The notes below the pieces were generated by a model. It searched no databases. It was not told the origin of the DNA and saw only the letters and a list, made by a program, of their open reading frames with translations. Below are positions 37,804 through 48,500 of a stretch of DNA of 64,000 nucleotides, in pieces. Within the stretch, counting starts at the first letter, position 1. Every line of letters starts with the position of its first letter. The position numbers were made by a program, and so were the translations under genes. Origin of the DNA: Phoronis australis. Lineage: Eukaryota > Phoronida > Phoronidae. Location: positions 262,300-326,299 of the forward strand of contig NMRA01000288.1 in assembly GCA_002633005.1 (NCBI GenBank), in the 5' to 3' direction.

Positions 37804-38702
37804 TAGCTCGAAAACAATGGTGAAATTATACAACATTAAAAAAGTAAACGAATATAATACTTCAATGTAAATTTAATTCAAATAAGTTTAAAAGTAATGT
37901 TAATTGTAAAAAATATCGAAAAACAATTTATTTTCCAAAAACGATCCTTGAATTTTTGAAATAAATTATCGAGCTGGTTTGTCTGTCAATATTTGGCAAG
38001 CTGGGGGTCTGAGCCTGCGCAGTACTCGTGACGCCATGCTGGGAGTTAGCTGTTGACTGTTCTGTCAGGTTAACTGTAGGAAATTCCATTTGTTCCATTC
38101 AGACTGATTTAGTAAGTATTGTTTTAAATATATAGTCAGGGGGATAAACCATTCCATGACACGAACAAACTTGTTAACTATAGCAATCTGGGATACCCTG
38201 CCTTACGTCAAGCCAGGCCCGCGCTCACCAGCCGACCTACACGGGTCCTACACCTGGGTAGGGAGGACAACGTTTTTTAAATTTTTTTTACAATACCCAT
38301 GTGTCTTACATTTTTGAAAAGCCCTTGGTGTGAGAAATGAAATGGTGCAAAAATCAGAAAAATTGGATGAGCGGTTGACGAGAAAATGGCCGTTGAAACG
38401 CGACGATTATGCGTAAAATATCTGCCTTTTTACATAATTTCGTAAAAAATAAAAGAATATACATGTGCTGCATATAAAAAGATTCGTCTAATTGAGACAA
38501 ACATGGTGGTGTGTATTATATAAAATTTGGATAGATTTCTACAGAGATGTTGCTGTTTAAGTGTGTTGTTAGCATATAGAACAGGCTCATCATGTTTGAT
38601 GAAAACAATGGATTACACAGCTTAAAAGGTAAAGAGCAAAGACACCACATCAGCTCAGAAATAAATACATCTGAGCTAGGAGGAAATTTCACATCAAATC
38701 AC

Positions 38703-39047
38703 NNNNNNNNNNNNNNNNNNNNNNNNNNNNNNNNNNNNNNNNNNNNNNNNNNNNNNNNNNNNNNNNNNNNNNNNNNNNNNNNNNNNNNNNNNNNNNNNNN
38801 NNNNNNNNNNNNNNNNNNNNNNNNNNNNNNNNNNNNNNNNNNNNNNNNNNNNNNNNNNNNNNNNNNNNNNNNNNNNNNNNNNNNNNNNNNNNNNNNNNNN
38901 NNNNNNNNNNNNNNNNNNNNNNNNNNNNNNNNNNNNNNNNNNNNNNNNNNNNNNNNNNNNNNNNNNNNNNNNNNNNNNNNNNNNNNNNNNNNNNNNNNNN
39001 NNNNNNNNNNNNNNNNNNNNNNNNNNNNNNNNNNNNNNNNNNNNNNN
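38703..39047. other. Assembly gap, 345 n
   Basis: Run of n; nothing can be said about its content. Single n bases also occur at 7610 and 37022. Confidence 1.
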
Positions 39048-39602
39048 AAAAGTGCCAATGCGCAGCAGTTTGACAGAATTTCTGAAAATGAAATAATTAC
39101 CAATTAAAAGAGTGATAAATTCCTCATCTAAAAATCGGGGGGGGGCATATTGCGCAACTGGAAAAACATCAATCTCCCGACCGACCAAAATTAGGCCTTC
39201 CGGACGATCGAAAACTCGCCATGAAAACTTGGCCTTGACTTCGAGAAAACAACTTGAGGAGATGCGCACGCATCTAAACTACATCCTATCCAAATTTCAT
39301 GTTTGTATTTGAGAGTATAGTGCTCTTTTGGATAGGAGGAACAAGAGGTACTTTTTCGAAAGTTGATCGCATGGCGGAAAATCGTGCGCTAAAAAAAGCT
39401 TACAAAAATGATTTATCAGCGCTAATTTGAGACAAAAAGATTACAAACTTACAAATAAAGACTAAGGTAAAGATTTATAACACAAAATTGTCTTATAGTT
39501 AACTTTGAAGTCTGAAATCTGGTAATTTACCAACGTGGGTTTTACACAGAGGCAGATATGGAGCACCGTGACCTACTTTTTGATTGTCCTCCCTAACCTA
39601 GG

Positions 39603-40117
39603 CAATGAAGATCGCCTCTGTTGGCCCGACCAGAGGCGATGCAGCTCCTATATTCGATCTATAGGCCGGAAGCTTTTCGGCGAATTATGGCTCGCACCGA
39701 CTAAAATATCAAAGTCACGTTGTTATAAATATCGGTAACTCACCATTTTTGACACTGCGCGCGGCAGAGGATGTGATGTCATACCACCTGGCGCGCAGTG
39801 TTGAAATGGTGAGTTCTCGATTTTGGGAACTGAACGAGGGACTGCACAAAGACAAAGTTTGATAACGGGAGTATTTGTTCGAGTTGGAAGGAATCAATAC
39901 ATCAACGGCCTCCTAAGGTGTCCCTTTGTGAGCAAAAGGTATTTATAAAAACGTGACTTTGATGTTTTAGTCAGTGCAAGGCATAATTTGCCGAAATGCT
40001 TCCAGCGTATGAAGTGCCTATTGGAGCTCCACCATCCTGCGTGCCAGTAGGACGGTGGTCACTTTCTACAATGCTTCAGTGGCTACATCGCCGTATAAGC
40101 CTGTGTCAGACACAGGC
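39603..40117. ncRNA. Inverted pair of hairpin-bearing elements (copies A and B), candidate structured RNA
   Basis: Copy A (+, 39603-39735) and copy B (-, 39938-40075) face each other around a shorter inverted core (GGTGAGTT/AACTCACC). Copy A has the stem ATCGCCTCTG/CAGAGGCGAT (39611-39620, 39631-39640). In the same orientation B has CCACCGTCCT/AGGATGGTGG (40058-40049, 40038-40029), with one G-U pair. Stem sequences are unrelated but still pair, and the 10-base loops are alike (TTGGCCCGAC, ACTGGCACGC). A second hairpin follows (A: GCCG/CGGC; B: GCTG/CGGC). B also has a perfect GCCTGTGT/ACACAGGC hairpin at 40099-40117. It is not a tRNA, a standard snRNA or another RNA I recognise. It may be a mobile foldback element that carries an RNA gene. 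Confidence 0.45.
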
Positions 40118-40415
40118 AATCTTTTACCTCCTTAAAAAGCTACTCATGTCGAAATACAGCAAATAACATCCAATGAAACATGCAGATGTACACCCTGAGT
40201 TTTAATTAAGACATACTCTGAACAACATACTACTCATACTAGTATTGGTAGTAATTTGAACATATCAATTGTCAATAAAAACCTGTCATGGTTCACTCGA
40301 GCTTCCTTCACGGGGTGCCAATTTGAGGAAGTTACGCAAAGTTACGTCTGAGAAAAAGTCGAAAAAACACAAATCGTACAAAGTCTACTGTTATCTTTCC
40401 GTGCTACGTTTTGCA

Positions 40416-40570
40416 AGTGTCATGCGGCATGATGCCAGATGACACGCTTTGCTTAGACATTGCCACCGTGTCAACTAGCAGTAGAGACGGTGGCCATCCC
40501 ATACGACCTTCATACGCTGTAAGCTTTTTGGTGAATTATGTCTCAGTCACAGAGATTAAACCATCAAAGG
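40416..40570 (+). ncRNA. Third copy (C) of the hairpin-bearing element
   Basis: It starts with the nested hairpin GTGTCAT/ATGACAC (40417-40423, 40439-40445). Then comes the stem GCCACCGT/ACGGTGGC (40462-40469, 40487-40494), with ACTAGCA in the loop corresponding to ACTGGCA of copy B. After it, CTTCATACGCTGTAAGCTTT and GTGAATTATG align with copies A and B. The second stem here is CGCTG/TGGTG, kept through G-U pairs. The copy is direct relative to A. Confidence 0.4.
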
Positions 40571-40872
40571 GTAGAATGCATGAACGAAAAAGTTATTACC
40601 ATTTAAACAATTCTCTCAAGAGCAGAAACCTGGGCAAAATTTAATTATCTACACACGTCACCGCCCGCTGGCACAATCCTGTCCTGGTGGGCAGAGAGAG
40701 GTGGGTATAAAGCACTCACTGTCATCATGAATGGCCGCCAGCAGAGTTGTCTGCTACAGGCTGGAGATGTCTACTATCTTCCGAACACGAGGTGCACACC
40801 TTGCTGGTATGCCATTGCATTGCAGTACTCCAAATTTTCTAAGACCCATTTGTAAGACTGGTAACAATGGCC

Positions 40873-41289
40873 GATAAACGGTGTTTTTCTCGGGACTTAA
40901 AAATTTGTTTTTAAATTTGCAGAGGCCAGCACGGATACTGACCTGACTATGGACTGCGATCACACGGGAACTTGCCACGCGTACCAGACAGCTTGCGCTA
41001 ATTTAAGCTCAATTTCAGGCTGTTTGCTTGCCAAGGTTGTCCAACTCAATGGCCACCTGGCTGACCGGTAACATTTGGGTGGTCACCTCCCGGCTGCAGT
41101 GTAGCTGAGCCTGCCTTTTGCAGAACTGAGAGATCCTTCTGAAACTCTACAAAGGAGAGGTCTTTAAAATTTTTCCAAGTCCCGAGAAAAGCACCGTTTA
41201 TCTGCTATTTTCACATGTTTCAGAAGGACCTCTCAGTTCTGCAAAAGGCAGGCCCGGCTGCAGTTCGGAGGTGGCCAACCAAATGTAAC
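40873..41289. repeat. Nested inverted repeats
   Basis: Two pairs of arms: 40873-40897 with 41178-41202 (GATAAACGGTG...CTCGGGACT and its complement), and 41068-41145 with 41218-41289 (both contain CTGCCTTTTGCAGAACTGAG or its complement). A composite foldback structure; noncoding. Confidence 0.7.
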
Positions 41290-42532
41290 AACCCGAAATT
41301 GAACTTGAATAAATGTTGGCCAGTGTTTCAAGCTCCCGCGTGGTCGCCTCACAATGCAGTTCACAGTCTGGTCAAAGCCGGCCAACTGACCACTGCGAAT
41401 TTCGAGGGTATACTATAATTGCTGGTTGATGTACCAATGTACGCTACTGACTAGCACCACAGGTGGTAGATTGATAACCGTCTGGAGTAACTTTCCAACA
41501 GACGGTTATACTAGGGAATTGGGGATAACTTTTGAGTAAAATACACAGAAAATGAGAAAACCCAATAATTTTATCTTGATACTTACCTGTCAATAAACCT
41601 CAACCTTTCCTTTTCATCTCTGATGAAATTACATTCAATCCAATAACCTGTGCACTTTACTTAGCCAGTTGCAAATAATGAAACATCTGTTGCCAGCCAT
41701 GTTTCTTACAGCAATGGCACTTATTTAAAACAGTTAATAACCAAACCGACATAATTTACGCATTTCTGACAAAACACTAAAAAGGGAGTAATCGTATTAT
41801 TTTCAGAGTGTATTCACAATCACTCAAATCATGCACTGGTGTACAGGTAATTGTTTCGGTTCAATGTTGTTTAGAATTATTTTTTCAATAAAAGTGAGTC
41901 AGTTGAGCAGTCTCATTGGAGGGGCATCGCCCCTCTGCATCCCGGTATTTGGGTTAGTTTGATTTTTTGGATGAAGAAAGCTGGCTTATTCAGTGGCAGG
42001 TTATCTGGTAATTTCAACTTTATGTTGTTGAAGAAGTCTAGATGTCAGTCATTATGGTTTTTTTTAGTGGAAGTGAGTGCAAATACAAGATGGGTCTCTC
42101 ATGACTTGAGATAATGCATTTTGACTGTGTTTAGTGCATGTATAAATTTATAGTCTTCAGGTAAAGTCAGGGTTCTCACTGGACAAAAAATCAAACAAAG
42201 TGCAAACTGTGTGTCATGTTCTCACACTGTAATCTTCCTGTCAGTTCCAGATAACAACTATAGAACGTACACATTATTTTCACTCGCTGGGCACGTCACT
42301 ATCATTGGTATTGCTAAATAACAAAAAGGTGTACCACTATGGAACACAATTTCAATTGTTTGGCTTCAGAGCATGAAATAATTTTCAAACGTGACTCAAG
42401 ATTTCAAACATGGCTCAGAACTTTTCAACAAGGCTCAGAAGAGCTGTTCTATGTTTGAATACATTAACTAGAAAGGAGAACACTTTGTACTTATGTGACG
42501 ACAATTCCTGATGTCATCTTAACTTTTAAGGT

Positions 42533-45500
42533 ATGGATTCCTCCCTGAGCGTAGAAGGCCAAGATGTCGACGAGGACAACGACCACAGGGTTTCCATGGT
42601 AACCAGTGAACACGGTTACACCATGCTGTTGTCGCAAATGAACAGTGATCACCCAAACAACAACATTCTCAGCAGTTATTCTGGGAACCTGAGTGACGAT
42701 GATAGTTACCACAGCAACAGCGATGACATGGGTGACCTCCGTATCCATGACGATGCCATGGACGACACAGATGCTCTTGATGAGTCTCCAAAGTATGTGG
42801 ATATCCAGTTGGGGATTGATTTGTCTGTGCCATCTGAAGATGAATGCAGCAAAGACTCCAAGCCAGGTAGGCAATATGTTAAGGCCTTTGCTCACCTGAG
42901 GTGCTTGTACCTTCTGAGAGGGAATTTGACTGAGGGGAAATCCCTCAGCTTGCTGCCTATTTGCATTACAAAACCCTAAAGCTGAGGGTCTATGTGACTT
43001 GAAGGGGTTCTAACCTTGAGATGAACTTTTCAATCACTGGGGAATTTTCGTGATTTCATAAGTATTTTTCAGATTCTGAAGAGAATGGGGCCAATTTGGT
43101 CCCATAACGGGGGCCTTGAGTGTTGTAATAGTGTATCAGGGTGGCTTAAGATTGATGTGAAAATTTGTAAATCCAAATTTCTGGAAGATTTATAACTTGC
43201 CACATAGAGGAGGTCACTTGGATTAATGGTAATGTCTTAACATGTGTTGCACTGGATTATTCACCAGCCCTGTTTGACATTGCATTATACATTTTTCTCC
43301 CTGATAGCAAATAGCAGCATTTGTTGATGAAAATGATGGATTTAAATCGGCTTGACATGTTTCGGCATTTACACATCTAGAGGCTGTACATATCAATTGG
43401 TGTTAGCCGAGTCTCAATAGGCAACTGGCACACCACAGGTTGTCATTGTTAGTCTAGTCTATTGTTTCTCCCCTGTAACTGACTGTCTGTGTGTCATTAC
43501 TTGTTGTTGGGCCTAGCAATGTGGCCACTGTTTTTGTTTTTGAGGATGGTGTTTTAATAAACGCTGAAACATGTCCGGCCATCGTTGTTTTTATCAACTT
43601 CTACATTTTTACTCACCAAGTTATCATATGAGTACATGTCTTATCTGGCGTGGTTATAAACATCTTGTAGTTTCTGGTTATCCAGTAACCATGGTTGAAT
43701 CTCCTTCAACCCAAGAATCAGATTTGTGATATTTGGCACTCGTGTTCCTTTCATGATCAGGGCAGCTGGTAACATAAGTGGGAATTTTATTTTTTACATT
43801 CACTGTACGTCTTCTGAGCTTTTTTATGAGATCCTTGTGAACAGGACAGTCGCTCACCTAATGGAAGGGTGCCTGACTGCCTGTGCTTTCTAAAAGGGAA
43901 ATCTTTTCTTATGAGAGGGAAAATTTCTTCCCCCGGTCATCACCAGTATTCCAAGGCATACAGTGGAGGTCTTCTAACATTGTCATGTATGCTTAAGCTG
44001 TTTTAGGCTATTGTTCGTTGGTAGAAATGGTACCAGGTTCCTCACCCACCTGAGGGGAAAGGTGCCTGTGTTTGCTGAGGGTAATTTTTTGGGTGTGGTT
44101 TCTCCGTTGCCTCTTCTTATCGGCTCTGTCTTTTTTATAGTAATGTACATTAATGTTTTGAGCTCGTTTTAAAACATTGCCTTACATACTGCTTAGAGCA
44201 CACGACGGGATTGCGTTTTTTCTTGGAAATGGATTAGCCTATCAAGGGTGTCAGGAAGTGAGCTCTGCACTCCCGTGAATTATTTCCTTTGTTCAATACT
44301 ACATGTGATCGCGGCTTCATTTATGATGAACTAAGTCCAGATTCCATTCTCCACATGGAGGCTGTGAACAGTAGAATGCATGCCTGCGAAGTGAGGATTT
44401 TCACAATAATGGTAAAATCTCACCAATTTTGGACATACACAATTGCCAAAATTTCCCTTTTTCATTTTTCAAGGGTTACAAAATCTTAGCGTATGCCCAC
44501 AATTTTTTGTAACATTGTCTGGTGGTTGCAGTGTAGTGCATAACCTGAACACATGAGGAAGCATAAATTAGGTGCTACATGTCTTTTATGGAAAAAGTGA
44601 GAAAATCAAGTATTACTTGTCTGCCATATTGTGTCCTAAATGAGTGGGATTTTAATGTGATGAAATCTTCTGATACCGAGGATCTGTTGGAGTTTCCCAG
44701 TGATTGTAACCTTGAGAGTAATTTTTTAATCATTGGAAGGAATCTTTTGGATATTATGAGAGAAATTTTGCGTGATTTTTAAATATTTTTCGGAGGGGAA
44801 TGGGGTCGAAGTGTCCTGGGTGAGGAAGAATTGAGGAAATTAAATTTCTATTGTGTACTGAATTTGTGAGATTTCGCCTAGTTAGTGTTTGTGTGCGTTT
44901 TTCACAGTGTTTGTCTGTGCTCCCATGAGGGTTGCATAGAAAGCTGTGAATTCAAAATCTACTGTTTTCAATAACAGGTAATTATTATCAATATTTTCTT
45001 TGTTTTTCAAGAAAATTGTTTTCTTAATTACCTGCCTGGGGAATTTAAATATTCAATAATACGCTGATTATTTACATTCAGCAAAACACGTTTGATTGAA
45101 TGGTCCTTTGTGGGTAATTAGTGTATAATTTGACATTAAGTGAATCAAATAAGGCTTCTGGTTTTTAAATTTTCATTTCTGAGGTTTTAGTGAAGAACTA
45201 AAGAAGAGCTACAAAATGGGTTTTTGTACGCGATTATCTGCATAACTTGTTACTCGCAAATACTTGCTGTTAAGAAACGTGGTAAGTCAATTCAGTAAGC
45301 ACGTCCATACTAAAAATGTTCAGAAATTGTGTGTGGATTAGTGTTAAAACTTCAAACTTGGTTTCGTCACGCTTTTTAACTTATTAAATTACAATAATTC
45401 CCCTCGCCTATTTCTCCCACAATATGGCTGACATGTGAACAAGTCCTTTGTTTTGTCAAATTTCTTCAGAAAAGAAAAGTTGAGCACATGTCAGTGTGTT

Positions 45501-48500
45501 ATTAGCATGGTTTGAACTGTGTAGATGTCACTAAACAACATTTTGTAATTTATAAAAGTTTTCATTATCTGCAACAAGGTAATCGGCCTTTGAAAAGCTG
45601 GAAAATTACAATTTGGCAACTATTTTTGTTCGAGATAAGTGGAGAATTGCTGTACATGATATTCTTCACTGCACGCTAAAATGGAACACTTAACTGTCGG
45701 AATTAGATACGTTAAGCAGTGGATGGAAAGAAATGTCCTCTTTGTAGCTTTGTTTTTCTGCACTGTAGAGTTGTTCGTCACCAACGTTCGTCAACATCCG
45801 TTGATAATGATGCACAGGTAATCTAACTCAAACTTCCTGATTCACATAAAATAATACAGTAATCTTGCTAATCTTGATTCAGGAATAAAACCTTAGTTCA
45901 CAACCAAGTAATTAAGTTTCAAATCACACCCAAGTAGAAGCTACAAAGCAGAACGTTTAATCAAACAACAAAATATCAATTGCTATTAAATAAATTTTTA
46001 GATTTTTAGATCCATGCTCACATGGAGGCTGTAAGTTTGTTTGAGACTGAATAAATTTACATGTTCTCCCTTACTAATATTGCCATATAATTAACACTCA
46101 TCTATGAACTATGATGGAAAGTGTAACAATTAAGTGTTTTTCGTGACAAGAACACTTATTTCAAGTTTTTTTTGAAAGGTCATGGCTGTTGCTTTTGGGA
46201 AAGCTTTAATATCCGCGTGCGAAAGTGATATCAATCACAATAAGGATCACGTTTGGTATCGTCTCTGTTTGCTACACACTGTTGTAGCTGTGAGCGAAAT
46301 CTAAAAAATTATTTTATGGCAATTGATATTTTGTTGTTTGGTTAAACGTTCTGCTTTGTAGCTTCTACTTGGGTGTGATTTGAAATTTAATTTCTTGTTT
46401 GTGAACTAAGGTTTTGTTCCTGAATCAAGATTAGCAAGATTACTGTATTGTTTTATGTGAATCAGGAAGTTTAAAATAGATTACCTGTGCATTATTATCA
46501 ACGGATGGTGACATTTTCATGTTTGACTACAGAGTTCTTGGGCTATAAGGCCATAAAAGAAAGGTAGCCTATGACCGTTATGATATTTTGTTCCTCATTC
46601 TGGCTTAGGGTAATATACCTTTGTGCTAATTATATGTTACTTGTTTTCTGGAAGCTTTTTTCAACATGAGCAGTTTTTTGTGTACAGGTTGGCAGTCTCT
46701 TCCATCTAGAACTGTTAAATAGTGCAATTGATGTACTGCAATAACATCTCTTTCTTAATTTGTGCAGACTATACTGGTCTGAGTTCCCATGGTGATTTAT
46801 AGTTCTTATCTAGCATTTGGATGGAAAATAGATGGTTAGTGTTTCTTTAATTAGTATATCATGTAACATGATCAGCTGATCATTCTACTAAGCTCCAATA
46901 CCTATGGTGGTAATGATCCTCAAGTGGGATCCGTAATCTATATTAATGTTTACCACTGAATATTCACGTCTCCTCATCACCTAACAAACACGTCTAAACC
47001 TACGCAAGTTTTTGAGCTGCACTGGGGACCAATTTTGTAGTCTCATTAACGCCCTGGGAAAAACGGAAATTTGAACTGCTGCATGCAAAATGGTTTCTGT
47101 TAATTACTTAATTATTTGCATTCAGATTGCTGGTTTGAATGCGGTGCTTACATTTGTTATTTTTTTGCATAGATCTCTCTAATGATGTATCATACCCCCT
47201 ACTGACTATGCTAGCCACGTGTTGTCCATTGTCAGCCCATATCGATTGACTGGTGGTTTTTAACAGGGTATTATTACAGTGGAAACCCCACGGTGAATTG
47301 GCGCATTGTGTGGGTCTACAGAGCTGCTTTCCTGGGGCCGTTGTTGTGTTTGGCTTAGCAGGAGACATGTTTACTGTAACATTTCCATTCCATCAGGCTG
47401 CACTTTGCTTGGGATGGATGTTATTGTTGGCCAAGTTTGCATTCAACACTTCTTTCTGTCTGCGTTGTTGCTCCTCAGCTGTGCAGTTTGCAACCACAGG
47501 CACACGGCGGCAGTTTTATTCCTGGTTTGTGGTTATTGATTGTTTTTACCGGCACGTTTATCGAACACATTCTTTGCTAACCCGTAGGCTGATTTCTGGG
47601 CAGAACCAGGCGACAAAGCCGCATTTGTCATTGTTCTCACAGACATTGATGCCCCCCTACAGGGGCTGGTCCCCATGTGGCATGGCATTTGATGACCCCT
47701 GCTGTGCATTTTAACCGGGTTATAAGCGATATCGAAAATGTTTTGTCTGCAGTCGCAAACAGTTCTCTCTGCGGTTCAGAGTTGCGGATTATTTCTTTGG
47801 TCGGTTTTATGGTGACTACTTCGGAGAAGAATCAATGGTAATGTTTCATGGTAATTAGTAAAGAAAAGAAATTGGAAGGTTTGCTTTTTGAGTTTATTTT
47901 GATTGAATTGTATCCGAGTTGTAATTGTTAGATATTCAGAATGCCCCAAGGCTTTAAAAATGAGTTTGATATTTTTCTTTTCTAAAAATGCTATTAGTTT
48001 ATGGTCTTTCTGTAAGTACTAGATATATTTGTGGGTCTCTAGCTAGTATTGGTAACAATGATAGGAGGTATAAAGTTAGTGTGGTTTCAGCAGTTGTGCT
48101 AAACTAAAAAAAAATTGACCCGAGTGAATTTGAAAAAAGTGTGTCTGACTTATGTTGACGATTTACTATTACAGACTGAACATATTGAAGGTAATTGATA
48201 TGTTGCTAGTCTCCGAGAGGTACTGTTGAGAGTTGGCGCACATGACTTTTTGGCCCCTTCTTAAACTGGGACACAGCACTATTGTGATTTTACAGTCAGG
48301 CAACTCGTTAGCGATTGTACTAAATAAAGATTTGCTTTACAACTCTGCTTTGAAATGTTCAGGTTGAATGGGAAGTTTTATGTTACTAAGTCTGTGCTGA
48401 GCACGAATCGAAGTTGCTCACCGTAGTTCTGTGTCGGATTCCTGTCAGAAAGTGTTAACGTGTGATTTTTTTCTATTTCAGGTGACACAGACAGCCTCGT

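Larger units (their letters stand above)
32201..42532. other. 10-kb intergenic region between the NuMA and GLIS2 5' ends
   Basis: No spliceable gene was found. It holds repeat debris, a LINE-like 3' tail (about 34023-34055, TAATAATAGTGACAATAATA), a GC-rich island (34860-35510), a duplicated block, an assembly gap, several foldback structures and a small GC-rich hairpin (41919-41935). The two flanking genes are divergently transcribed, so the region probably also contains regulatory DNA for GLIS2; none was identified. Confidence 0.5.

Noticed and set aside
38592-39269. Long open frames spanning the run of n
   Set aside because: Their length comes from unknown bases in the gap.
41919-41935. 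GC-rich hairpin GAGGGGCATCGCCCCTC
   Set aside because: It looks like a bacterial terminator stem, but this is animal DNA and no transcript ends here; likely repeat debris.
47253-47714. Open frame of 153 codons in GLIS2 intron 1
   Set aside because: No recognised domain, the start is not an ATG, and no fitting splice sites or phase link it to GLIS2 exons; treated as chance.
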